64,000 nucleotides of DNA from Providencia huaxiensis. GTDB lineage: Bacteria > Pseudomonadota > Gammaproteobacteria > Enterobacterales > Enterobacteriaceae. The stretch covers positions 1,178,001 through 1,242,000 of the forward strand of contig NZ_CP031123.2 in assembly GCF_002843235.3 (NCBI RefSeq). Direction: 5' to 3'. Both the position numbers and the translations under genes were made by a program. Below the pieces are notes generated by a model that saw only the letters and a program-made list of their open reading frames with translations, was not told where the DNA came from and searched no databases. This document shows, piece after piece, positions 35,127 to 44,021 of this stretch (its first letter is position 1; each line of letters opens with the position of its first letter).

Positions 35127-35145
35127 GATTATAATTATCATTATC
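35127..35145 (+). promoter_or_regulatory. Fur box of the TonB-dependent receptor operon
   Basis: GATTATAATTATCATTATC matches the Fur consensus at 16 of 19 positions and lies 30 bases before the receptor start. Confidence 0.85.
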
Positions 35146-35175
35146 TCTCTTAATCTCTTTTATTGCTTATTTCTT

Positions 35176-37299
35176 ATGAATTTAAAAACTAGCAAGCTAC
35201 TCATTCCATTAGCAATTTCAGCGGCATTAGCGCCTTATCATGTATTTGCTGTTGATAATTCAAAAAATGATCAGATTACAGTTACAGGCAACTGGCTTGA
35301 AAATACTGAAGATGGTGAGGTGGTATTTAATCACCCAGGTGCGCGAACAGTAAAAAACCAACAACAAATCAAAGAATCAGGCAGTGAAACCATTGCGGAT
35401 GCATTGAAAGGGATACCCGGTGTACAGGTACGAGAAAGTAACGGGACTGGTGGGAGTGATGTTTCCTTGAATGTTGGGGTTCGTGGGTTAACCTCACGCC
35501 TTTCACCTCGCTCAACGATTTTACTCGATGGTATGCCACTAGCGGCAGCGCCTTATGGCCAACCTCAGCTGTCGATGTCGCCATTATCACTAGGTAGTAT
35601 TGAATCTATTGATGTTATCCGCGGAGGAGCTTCCGTACGTTATGGGCCACAAAATGTGGGGGGCGTAATTAACTTTGTGACAAAGCCTATCCCGAAAGAC
35701 TTTTCTGGTGGTGTCTCGTTACAAACCCAAGGGGCTAAAACCGGAGGGCTAAAAACGCTAGTCGATGCGTCCGTGGGGGGCTCAAAAGCCGATGATTCAG
35801 CGGGAGCGATACTACTGTATTCAGGGTTACATGGGCAAGGCTACCGTAAAAGCAATGATAATACAGATATTGATGACCTGATTTTAAAAACACGTTATGC
35901 CATAACCGATAATGACGAGTTACTGGCGAATTTTCATTATTATCATGCAATGTCAGGTATGCCTGGGGGGCTAACTCAAGCGCAATATAATGCTGACCCA
36001 TTCCAATCAACGCGGCCTTATGACCGTTTTGAAGGGGATCGCCAAGATATGTCATTGAAATATAAACATGAAGAAGATGATAAACAATTTGAGTTAATGA
36101 CATGGTTTAGTAAAAGTTATCGGGGTAGTTACATAGAAAGTGACCATAAAGATAAAGCGAATGAAAGACGGCTAGTTTCTTACCCTCGTCACTATACCGC
36201 GTATGCAATTGAACCGAGTTATTCACAATTATTCCGTTTTAATGATATTTCGCATGAAGTAACAGTGGGATACCGCTATTTAAATGAAACCGCAGACGAA
36301 AAAGCTTACCGCTCAAATTGGTACCAAGCTGGCACTCAAAGTTCGCGGCCGAGTACTAATGATTATTACCAACACACATCGGGTGGAACAGAAGCCCATG
36401 CTATTTACCTTGATGACACCATTGATGTTGGTAACTGGACTGTGATCCCAGGGCTCCGCTATGAGAACATTAATATTCATTTAAATGACAGTTTTAAAAA
36501 CCAAAACAGAAGTAAGCGATATAGCGAACCACTTCCTGCGCTGGCGGTGATCTACCATATTGATGATGAATGGAAACTATTTGCCAATGCCAGTACGTCA
36601 TTTGGCAGTTTGCAGTATTTTCAGTTGAACACTAAAGGGGTAGGGAATTCACCCGCAAATGGGTTAAGTGCAGAAAAAGCACATAACTATGAAGTGGGGA
36701 CTAAATACGATAATACTGCGCTATCTCTTGAAGCGACATTATTCTATATCGATTTCGATGACCAATTACTTTACGTTGAAAATACAACGGGTTGGACAAA
36801 TTTGGGCGCCACAACTCATCAAGGAGTGGAATTGGCGGCAAGATATAACTTGTCTGAGCTGAGCGATAAATTGGATGGTGTTAGCGTGTACAGTACTTAT
36901 ACCTACACTAAAGCGGTAAGTAAAAAAGGTGATTTTGCTCATAAGGATTTACCGTTTTATTCACGGCAAGTCTTTACCGCAGGTAGCCGTTATGAAACGG
37001 GTAATTGGGTATGGAACTTGAATACTTATGCGCAATCTACCCAAGAATCGCCTGGAACATCAAGCCATTATGTAACAAAACCAAGTGCTGATGGCCGATA
37101 CGGAACAATCCCCGGATATATGGTGTGGGACGCACGAGGCGAGTACCATTTTGGTAAAAGTTTGTCTGATTTAACGCTATCTGCTGGTATTAAAAATCTT
37201 TTTGATCAAACCTATTTTACACGTTCTACGGATAATAATTATGGTATCTATGTGGGGCAGCCAAGAACTTACTATGTTCAAGCATCTGTAAAATTTTAA
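35176..37299 (+). CDS. TonB-dependent ferric-chelate receptor, FecA-like
   Basis: A 707-aa outer-membrane receptor from ATG 35176: signal peptide (cleavage near VFA), a TonB-box-like start (QITVTGNWL), a plug domain with TIADALKGIPGVQVRES, LNVGVRGLTSRLSPRSTILLDGMPL in parts and VRYGPQNVGGVINFVTKP, and a beta barrel ending in aromatic KF. The plug is strongly similar to FecA of E. coli, but the N-terminal signalling domain of FecA is absent. The ligand is likely an iron chelate. A Fur box precedes it and a binding-protein gene follows after 21 bases. Confidence 0.92.
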   Translation: MNLKTSKLLIPLAISAALAPYHVFAVDNSKNDQITVTGNWLENTEDGEVVFNHPGARTVKNQQQIKESGSETIADALKGIPGVQVRESNGTGGSDVSLNVGVRGLTSRLSPRSTILLDGMPLAAAPYGQPQLSMSPLSLGSIESIDVIRGGASVRYGPQNVGGVINFVTKPIPKDFSGGVSLQTQGAKTGGLKTLVDASVGGSKADDSAGAILLYSGLHGQGYRKSNDNTDIDDLILKTRYAITDNDELLANFHYYHAMSGMPGGLTQAQYNADPFQSTRPYDRFEGDRQDMSLKYKHEEDDKQFELMTWFSKSYRGSYIESDHKDKANERRLVSYPRHYTAYAIEPSYSQLFRFNDISHEVTVGYRYLNETADEKAYRSNWYQAGTQSSRPSTNDYYQHTSGGTEAHAIYLDDTIDVGNWTVIPGLRYENINIHLNDSFKNQNRSKRYSEPLPALAVIYHIDDEWKLFANASTSFGSLQYFQLNTKGVGNSPANGLSAEKAHNYEVGTKYDNTALSLEATLFYIDFDDQLLYVENTTGWTNLGATTHQGVELAARYNLSELSDKLDGVSVYSTYTYTKAVSKKGDFAHKDLPFYSRQVFTAGSRYETGNWVWNLNTYAQSTQESPGTSSHYVTKPSADGRYGTIPGYMVWDARGEYHFGKSLSDLTLSAGIKNLFDQTYFTRSTDNNYGIYVGQPRTYYVQASVKF

Positions 37300-37320
37300 T
37301 AAAAACAAGGTATAAGAATA

Positions 37321-38463
37321 ATGATGAGAAAACTTATCAATACATTTGTACTGATTCTTAGTGCTGTTAGCCTACTATTTTCAACTAATAGCCTAGCGGC
37401 ATCTATTACTGTGACGGATATTGCGGGTAGGGATGTGACGGTTAATGCCCCTGTATCTCGAGTGATGCTGGCGGACAGCCGAGTTTTAGTTGCGTTGAAT
37501 ATATTACATCCGCAAGACCCATTAAAAGGGATTATTGCTTGGGATGATGCGTTAATTAAAAAAGCGCCTGATTTGAGTGTTGCGTACAGCAAAAAATTTC
37601 CACAACTCAGTCAAATACCTGTTTTTCCCAACCCTTATACGACAGATTTTAGTGTTGAAAAAGCCTTAGTTGCCCAGCCTGATTTGTTAATTTTTGATAT
37701 TGGTTTAAAAAGTAAGCTTGCTGAAAGTGGCACCTTATCGTTATTGGAAAAAAGTGGTTTACCCGTTGTTTTTATCGACTTTAGGCAATACCCATTGAAA
37801 AATACTATGCCGAGTATGACATTACTTGGCCAAGTATTTGGTGAGGAACAACAAGCACAAGCATTTAATCAGTTTTATCAACAAAAGTTAGACTTAATCC
37901 GTTCAAGAGTGGCTAAACTTAGCAAAGAGCAGCGCCCAAGCGTATTTATTGAACGAGCAGCTGGTATCCAAGGGGAAGATTATTGCTGCAAAACGTTCGG
38001 CAATGGTAATTTTGGCGAATTTGTTGAAACTGCAGGCGGAAATAACCTTGGTTCCCAATGGTTCAGTATTGGAATGGGTGGGGAAATCAGTGAAGAACAA
38101 TTGATTCACAGCAACCCTGATTATTACTTGATGACTGCAGCTGATTGGGATAGTACCCGTAAAGGTAGTGCTTCTGTGCCGTTAGGTTATACAGGGGATA
38201 AACAAAAGTCCTTGGCCCGATTGAATAAGCTAATGGAACGCCCTAAATTTCGTTCATTATCTGCTTATAAAAATAAGCAGGTATTGGCGTTATACCAGCA
38301 ATATTATGATACGCCATTTAACATTATTGCGGTGGAAGCGATTGCAAAATTTATCCACCCAGAGTTGTTTGCAGACCTTGACCCACAGGCTGATAGCGAT
38401 TATTTACACCAGACTTTTACTGCCCTAGAGGGGGATGGTGTATTTTGGGTTCAAGCGGAATAA
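37321..38463 (+). CDS. Periplasmic ferric-chelate/cobalamin-type binding protein
   Basis: A 380-aa class III substrate-binding protein: signal peptide ending near SLAA, then SITVTDIAGRDVTV, the usual first strand, and FSVEKALVAQPDLLIFD, VVFIDFRQYP, FVETAGGNNLGSQW and NPDYYLMTAADW. It belongs to the BtuF/FecB/PiuA-like fold. It would carry the ligand of the adjacent receptor to an ABC permease, but no permease or ATPase is encoded here, so it must use one from elsewhere. Cotranscribed with the receptor gene. Confidence 0.88.
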   Translation: MMRKLINTFVLILSAVSLLFSTNSLAASITVTDIAGRDVTVNAPVSRVMLADSRVLVALNILHPQDPLKGIIAWDDALIKKAPDLSVAYSKKFPQLSQIPVFPNPYTTDFSVEKALVAQPDLLIFDIGLKSKLAESGTLSLLEKSGLPVVFIDFRQYPLKNTMPSMTLLGQVFGEEQQAQAFNQFYQQKLDLIRSRVAKLSKEQRPSVFIERAAGIQGEDYCCKTFGNGNFGEFVETAGGNNLGSQWFSIGMGGEISEEQLIHSNPDYYLMTAADWDSTRKGSASVPLGYTGDKQKSLARLNKLMERPKFRSLSAYKNKQVLALYQQYYDTPFNIIAVEAIAKFIHPELFADLDPQADSDYLHQTFTALEGDGVFWVQAE

Positions 38464-38478
38464 ATTTCTTCTTATATA

Positions 38479-38512
38479 GCCCGCTTTAGTGGTGTTGGCA
38501 GTTAAAGCGGGC
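38479..38512. terminator. Hairpin between convergent genes
   Basis: Perfect 10-bp stem GCCCGCTTTA/TAAAGCGGGC with a 14-base loop; no T run on either side. Confidence 0.5.
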
Positions 38513-38547
38513 AACGGGCATATAGTTTGTGGGTTAATTATATTTTT

Positions 38548-40368
38548 TTAGGTTTCGTTGAGCACAGGCAAAATGATTTTTGACGGGTATTCGCTAGAAA
38601 TATGTAGGCTATTACAAGCTATTTTCCACGTTCTATCACCCGCGATAGTTTTACCTGTATTTGTATTGAAGTCATATTTAGGGAAATTGCTACTAGAAAT
38701 ATCTAATCGGATACGATGTCCTTTTGCGAAACGGTTTGCACAGGCAAAGGGCTTAATTTTTACTTCGACAATTTCATTTGGGGTTAATAATTCCTTCTGT
38801 TCATAACCATGCCGAAAACGACAACGAATGATGCCATCAGTAATATTCATGGCATAGCCTTGAGGGTAATCGGCACTGGGAGGGTAAACATCAATAAGTT
38901 TTGCGGTGAAATCTGTATCTAATGCATCACTGCTTATCCAAAGCGACACTTCAATTTCACCTGCTAAACAGACATCTGCTTGTAATTCTTCGGTTTCGAA
39001 TACTAATACATCACTGCGGGCAGAAAGGGGTAGGTTATTTTGCTTACTACCAAAAAAATTTGGTAATTCACATTGATTAAAAGCCCCACCCCAAAATATA
39101 GGTTGACCTGAAGTTAAAGCACCACCAATGGTAGGCACTGGGTGCCTAGGGTCATAACAATAGGATATTGTGGCTGTTTTAGCATAGGGCTGATGATGTA
39201 ATTTGTTATTTGGCCACAGATAATACATGGTTTTTTCAGTATTTGGCAAAGGCCATTGATGGTGGCTAAGCCATTCTCCCCCATGTTCTATACGCCCTTG
39301 TTGGTTGCGTTTACCACTTCCACCACCCATCATGAATATTGTTACTTCTTCATGATGTTTTTTTGCATTTTCACCTTTTAAGTGAGTTTCAAACCAGTTT
39401 AAACGGCAAGATAACCAACTTTCACTAACATTGTGATCAAATGCTGCGATATCTCCGAACTCTGCGTCACCACTGTGCGTGATATTACGGTCGCCATGTA
39501 GCCAAGGCCCCATAATTAACTTTTGCGGTGATTGTTTTTTGGTAACAAATGCATAGTAGTTATCTAATGTTGAACTGACATAGGCATCGTACCAGCTAGA
39601 CATAAATAACACTGGGATATCAGGTATTTGGTCATAATAGCCTTCGGCATAAATACCTATTTTTTTCCAATAATCGGAAAAACACTCTTCTTCCCATTGT
39701 TCAAATAAATATGATTCATATTCAGGAACATGTTTGAGCAATGTTTGCCCTTGATACCATGGCATTGTCGTAAACCATTCATGGATATTTTCTTGTTCGA
39801 GTGCGGCTAAAATGTCGGGAGACTGCTGAGCTAGCGGGCTTAGTTTAGCTTGTTTAAATGCCCAAGTGGCTTGTTTAAGTTCAAAAGCACCCCCTTGACG
39901 TATCCCACATTGGTAGGCGTTGGCAAAACCGCCAGAATCCAGCACCATCGTCTGTAAACCTGGTGGATTTAAACACGCCATTGCTAATTGTGTATGAGCG
40001 GCATAAGAGAGACCCATTGAGCCTATTTTGCCATTACACCAGGGTTGTTCCATAATCCATTGTAATGTATCAAAACCATCTTCAGCTTCATTAATATATT
40101 TTGTGAACTTTCCTTCGGACCCATAGCGCCCGCGGCAATCCTGATACACAACAATAAAACCATGTTTACTGAAGTATTTTGCCATTTCTTGGCGTGTTAT
40201 TTGCTGGCCAGATACCATTTTTTCCGAACGAGAAGGTGCGGTTTTATCATAGGGTGTTCGCTCTATAATCACGGGAAAAGATGCAGTTGATTGAGTTAGT
40301 GGAAAGTAAACATCTGTTGATAGCATTATTCCATCACGCATTTCTATTCGGTAATTCTTCATATCCAT
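38548..40368 (-). CDS. CocE/NonD-family serine hydrolase
   Basis: A 606-aa alpha/beta hydrolase with the X-Pro dipeptidyl-peptidase/cocaine-esterase layout: VYQDCRGRYGSEG, the nucleophile elbow GLSYAA with serine 121, LFMSSWYDAYVSS, the late acid/histidine LIMGPWLHGDRN, and a C-terminal jelly-roll domain (LAGEIEVSLWISSDALDTDF). There is no signal peptide, so it is cytoplasmic. Substrates could be peptides or esters. It follows a YfcC-type permease by four bases, suggesting that the permease imports its substrate. Confidence 0.87.
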   Translation of the reverse strand: MDMKNYRIEMRDGIMLSTDVYFPLTQSTASFPVIIERTPYDKTAPSRSEKMVSGQQITRQEMAKYFSKHGFIVVYQDCRGRYGSEGKFTKYINEAEDGFDTLQWIMEQPWCNGKIGSMGLSYAAHTQLAMACLNPPGLQTMVLDSGGFANAYQCGIRQGGAFELKQATWAFKQAKLSPLAQQSPDILAALEQENIHEWFTTMPWYQGQTLLKHVPEYESYLFEQWEEECFSDYWKKIGIYAEGYYDQIPDIPVLFMSSWYDAYVSSTLDNYYAFVTKKQSPQKLIMGPWLHGDRNITHSGDAEFGDIAAFDHNVSESWLSCRLNWFETHLKGENAKKHHEEVTIFMMGGGSGKRNQQGRIEHGGEWLSHHQWPLPNTEKTMYYLWPNNKLHHQPYAKTATISYCYDPRHPVPTIGGALTSGQPIFWGGAFNQCELPNFFGSKQNNLPLSARSDVLVFETEELQADVCLAGEIEVSLWISSDALDTDFTAKLIDVYPPSADYPQGYAMNITDGIIRCRFRHGYEQKELLTPNEIVEVKIKPFACANRFAKGHRIRLDISSSNFPKYDFNTNTGKTIAGDRTWKIACNSLHISSEYPSKIILPVLNET

Positions 40369-40372
40369 CTTA

Positions 40373-41788
40373 CTAATACCCTATGGTAACGGCGACGCTC
40401 AGTAAACCAATGCTGACTGCCATAAAAATGATAAAAAGCGGTAAAATGTATTTTGCCCAGGTGGTCCAACTGACACCGGCTGTAGCTAAAAAAATCAATA
40501 ACCCACTCGATGTTGGTGTGATCATATTGGTTAGCCCATTACCCATTAAAAATGCAAAAACCGTTGTTTGGGGGGAAACACCAGAAATTTCACCAACGGG
40601 GCCTAGGATTGGCATTGTGACAGCGGCTTGCCCAGAAGTAGAGGGAATGGCAATGTCTAATAATAGTTGGGAGATAAACATGCTATATGATGAAACATAA
40701 GGTCCGTGATCACCGACAAGCCCAACTAATTGATGAATTATGGTATCGAGAATTTTACCTTGAGAAAGAATAATTTCGACAGCAGTCGCCAACCCAATTA
40801 ACACCCCTGCGATGAGGACTTTTTTCATTCCACTGACAAATGCGTTAGCGGCGGCACTTGCGGTCAAACCACTACAAAAAGTTAAAATGACACTTAAGAA
40901 TAAATAGTAGGCAGATAAATCATTATTTTTCCAATGCCAACGATTAGAGGCATAGACTAAAAATGCAACACCGATGGCTAAGATAATTAACATAAGTTTA
41001 TGGCGATAGGTTAATGGTGTGGTTTGATTATGTTCTTCAGCCACATAGTTTGTGAGTGTCGTTTTACGAATGCTATAGAAAACGAATAAAATACCGAGTG
41101 TAATAAAAATAAGGTACGCCGCAATTCGCATACTTAAACCACTAAAAACGGGTAAACCAACAAGCGGTTGTGCGATAGAAAGTGCATACGGGTTGGTGAT
41201 AGAGGCGAGGTATCCGACCTTAACCGCAATGGCTACAATGGCAAGCCCAATAAGTTCATTCAATCCAACGCGTTTCACTAAGGCAATAACCATGGGAATA
41301 ACCAAAAGATACTCTTTGGCTAACCCCATAAAGGTACTTCCCATGGAAAATACAATCATTAAGAAAGGAATTAACAGGTAGATATTGCCTCGGGTAACAT
41401 GGAGCAACCGCTCTAGCCCTGACTCTATTGCCCCTGTTTTATTGAGAATACCAAACATTCCTCCGATAAATAACACCATGTATATAAGTGGTGATTGTTT
41501 AACAATTCCTTCAGGGATCGCTTTAAACAGTTGAGGCAAACTGACGGGAGCGGCAGTACCTTCCTCCGATTTCTCAGTGCCTAATAATTGCGCTAACTTG
41601 ATGTCTTTAGTGATAGTTTGGTAAGAGCCCGGAATGACTTTCTTACCATCGCGCTCATATTGGCCTGAATTAACAAAATAAGTCATTAAAAAAGCAATGA
41701 TAACAATAGTTAACATTACTAAAACCGGGTTCATTTGCCAGCTAGGTGGTGAAGATGGGGCTTGTATTGTGCTGTTTGTTGGTTGCAT
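40373..41788 (-). CDS. YfcC-family permease
   Basis: A 471-aa protein with about twelve membrane helices, a conserved GGMFGILNKTGAIESGL, FMGLAKEYLLVIPM, and the late double motif IAIPSTSGQAAVTMPIL and LTNMITPTSSGLLIFLATAGVSW in parts, typical of the YfcC/AbgT-like ion-transporter superfamily. It probably imports an organic anion or short peptide. Middle gene of an operon with an iclR-type regulator upstream and a CocE hydrolase downstream. Confidence 0.87.
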   Translation of the reverse strand: MQPTNSTIQAPSSPPSWQMNPVLVMLTIVIIAFLMTYFVNSGQYERDGKKVIPGSYQTITKDIKLAQLLGTEKSEEGTAAPVSLPQLFKAIPEGIVKQSPLIYMVLFIGGMFGILNKTGAIESGLERLLHVTRGNIYLLIPFLMIVFSMGSTFMGLAKEYLLVIPMVIALVKRVGLNELIGLAIVAIAVKVGYLASITNPYALSIAQPLVGLPVFSGLSMRIAAYLIFITLGILFVFYSIRKTTLTNYVAEEHNQTTPLTYRHKLMLIILAIGVAFLVYASNRWHWKNNDLSAYYLFLSVILTFCSGLTASAAANAFVSGMKKVLIAGVLIGLATAVEIILSQGKILDTIIHQLVGLVGDHGPYVSSYSMFISQLLLDIAIPSTSGQAAVTMPILGPVGEISGVSPQTTVFAFLMGNGLTNMITPTSSGLLIFLATAGVSWTTWAKYILPLFIIFMAVSIGLLSVAVTIGY

Positions 41789-41814
41789 GGCGTTGTCTCT
41801 TTTATTGTAATTAA

Positions 41815-42537
41815 TTATGAGTCGTAACCGAGCTGCCTCGATATACGTAAAGCAGACAGAAGCAGTTGTTCAGTCATTTCTTGTTCTTTTTCATCAGAAA
41901 AACGGCTTAGAGGTAAGCTAATGCTCAGTGAAGCAATACATTCCCCATGTTGTGAAAAGATAGGCGCGGCAATCGCACCAATACCTGCGGTTAGTTCACC
42001 TCGGGTAATTGCAAAACCTTGTGAGCGTATGGTTACAATAGATTTTTCAATAGAGGGGTTCTTTTCAATAAAATGTGCTTGAACATCTTTAGGTGAGTAA
42101 GCCAATAGCACTCTGCCTGAAGCCCCAGAACCTAACGGCCGGCGATTTCCAGCTTCACTGCGCACTTGAAGTGATTGCCCTGATGGCTTATGAAGAACTT
42201 GTAAAATCTCATCGTTGTCACGTATACGCATTTGAATGTTTTCATCAAAACGTTGACGTAGTTGCTCTGCTTCAACTTCTGCAACTTGGATATAGTTAAT
42301 TTGCTGGCGAGCGCAATTCCCCAAGCTTAATAATTGATGGCCTAAATGATAAGTAACCGGATTTTCGTTTTTTTGTACGAAATGGCGATTTTCTAGTGTG
42401 CATAATAAGCGGTATACCTTGGATTTATTCATGCCAGATAAGCGTGCAAGTTCACTTAACCCAAGATTGTTTTTTTCACCTAATAGCATCAATAACTGTA
42501 AAGCATCATCAACGGCAGTGACAATATTCTCTTTCAT
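41815..42537 (-). CDS. IclR-family regulator of the permease/hydrolase operon
   Basis: A 240-aa protein with an N-terminal winged helix (LLGEKNNLGLSELARLSGMNKSKVYRLLCTLENR, seen in parts: NKSKVYRLLCTLE) and the C-terminal effector domain RPLGSGASGRVLLAYS and GIGAIAAPIFSQHGECIASLSIS in parts. It is the first gene of the unit and has a palindromic operator candidate at its own promoter, consistent with autoregulation and substrate control. Confidence 0.9.
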   Translation of the reverse strand: MKENIVTAVDDALQLLMLLGEKNNLGLSELARLSGMNKSKVYRLLCTLENRHFVQKNENPVTYHLGHQLLSLGNCARQQINYIQVAEVEAEQLRQRFDENIQMRIRDNDEILQVLHKPSGQSLQVRSEAGNRRPLGSGASGRVLLAYSPKDVQAHFIEKNPSIEKSIVTIRSQGFAITRGELTAGIGAIAAPIFSQHGECIASLSISLPLSRFSDEKEQEMTEQLLLSALRISRQLGYDS

Positions 42538-42550
42538 ATCAACCTCGACC

Positions 42551-42576
42551 GGTTTATACAGTAAACCATTGGTTTA
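42551..42576 (-). promoter_or_regulatory. IclR operator candidate
   Basis: GGTTTA-TACAG-TAAACC (42551-42567) is a perfect inverted repeat, and a third GGTTTA half-site follows at 42571, 20 bases (two turns) from the first. It starts 14 bases before the iclR-type gene. Confidence 0.6.
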
Positions 42577-43002
42577 TTTAATAAAATTAGCATGGAGAAT
42601 AATAAAAAATGATTCAAGAGAGTTGTTAATAAATTGTGATGTGAGTTAGGGTTTTAAAAAGGTATTTTTCAGTTATAAAAATAAAATTAAAATATTATCA
42701 ATATAAAACAATTGGTTATGGAAGTTTTAAAATAAGAGCATTTTGATGACAACGTGAATAGAAATGATTGTAAATGGGTGACTAATTGTCATTCATAGCG
42801 GTTATTTGGTTTACCTGATGAAATTGATAAGTACGCCAGCAATAATGAAAAGAACCTCCAGCGAAAAAATGCGTCATTTTTATTAAATTTTTAAGGGCAA
42901 AATTCGGAAATGGCAGTGGTTATCAAAAAAGCAACGAAGGTATTTCTTTAATAATGAGCCTTATGGCAGAATGAAATTCACTTTTCTTAACGGATAACAG
43001 AG
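42577..43002. other. Intergenic region, no gene seen
   Basis: About 425 AT-rich bases between divergent genes (IclR-type and the dehydrogenase at 43003). Apart from the operator candidate next to it I see no further structure. Confidence 0.4.
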
Positions 43003-43983
43003 ATGAAACTAGCGCTGGTCGGTTCCGGGAAAATAATTATGTCGGCTCTCGATGCCTTAATACAGGTGCAGGGGATAGAGCTAGTCGCACTGTGTGTTCG
43101 GGCGGAAAGTATTGAAAAGGGACAGGCTATTTGCCAACAATTTGGTATAGCAAAGTTGTATACTGACTACCAAAAATTGTTACAAGACCCTGATGTTGAG
43201 GTGATATACATAGGTTTGCCAAACCATTTGCATTATCAGTATACCTTCGATGCATTAATGGCTGACAAACATGTGGTATGCGAAAAACCGTTTACACCAA
43301 ATTGGCAACAGTTGCAGGTGTTAATTTCCATTTCACAGACTAGAGGGCTTTTTTTGTTTGAAGCCATTACGTCTATTCATACCCCTGAATTTCACTTTAT
43401 CAGACAACATATTGGTAAAATCGGTGAAATCAAAGTGATTCACGGTAATTATTCCCAATATTCAAGTCGATATAATGATTATTTGCAAGGCCGAGTTCAT
43501 GCTGCATTTGACCCACTGCAAGCCGGCGGTGCACTCTATGACATTAATCTTTATAACATTTATTTATTATCTGCCTTGATGGGAGCACCCGATAATAGCC
43601 ACTATATTTGTAATAAAGGGTTTAATGGAATTGATACATCAGGGGTATTAACGGCCTATTTTGGGCGTTCAGTTGCATCGTGTGTGGGGGCGAAAGATTC
43701 GGCAAGCCCCGGTTACTTTATTATTCAAGGTACCAAAGGGTATATATGTATCAAGGGAGCCCCAAGCCTTTGTCAGTCAGTTGAGGTTTGTATTGGCGGG
43801 GAAATATCCAGCGTATCTCGGGATGCAGCTATCAGCCATATGGTCTATGAGTTTGCATTTTTTCGTGAGCAAATTGCCACTAAAAACTATGCTAAATGTA
43901 ATGAATTACTTGAATTAGCATTAATTGTCTCAAAAATATTGCATCAATCACGAGACGATGTGGGGCTGGCATTTGGATCATAA
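43003..43983 (+). CDS. Gfo/Idh/MocA-family dehydrogenase
   Basis: A 326-aa NAD(P)-dependent oxidoreductase: Rossmann start KLALVGSGKIIMSALDAL, then YIGLPNHLHYQYTFDALMADKHVVCEKPFTPN in parts with the EKP motif (about residue 98), and GGALYDINLYNIY, which holds the catalytic-type aspartate and tyrosine region. Resembles the YcjS/YgjR-like sugar dehydrogenases of enterobacteria. Substrate unknown. Single gene. Confidence 0.88.
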   Translation: MKLALVGSGKIIMSALDALIQVQGIELVALCVRAESIEKGQAICQQFGIAKLYTDYQKLLQDPDVEVIYIGLPNHLHYQYTFDALMADKHVVCEKPFTPNWQQLQVLISISQTRGLFLFEAITSIHTPEFHFIRQHIGKIGEIKVIHGNYSQYSSRYNDYLQGRVHAAFDPLQAGGALYDINLYNIYLLSALMGAPDNSHYICNKGFNGIDTSGVLTAYFGRSVASCVGAKDSASPGYFIIQGTKGYICIKGAPSLCQSVEVCIGGEISSVSRDAAISHMVYEFAFFREQIATKNYAKCNELLELALIVSKILHQSRDDVGLAFGS

Positions 43984-44021
43984 AGACATTGGCAGCGCGA
44001 TGGCTGCCATAATCTGTCAAT

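Noticed and set aside
43990..44009. Inverted repeat TGGCAGC/GCTGCCA between the dehydrogenase and ipdC
   Set aside because: Short stem without a T run on either strand; too weak to call a terminator.
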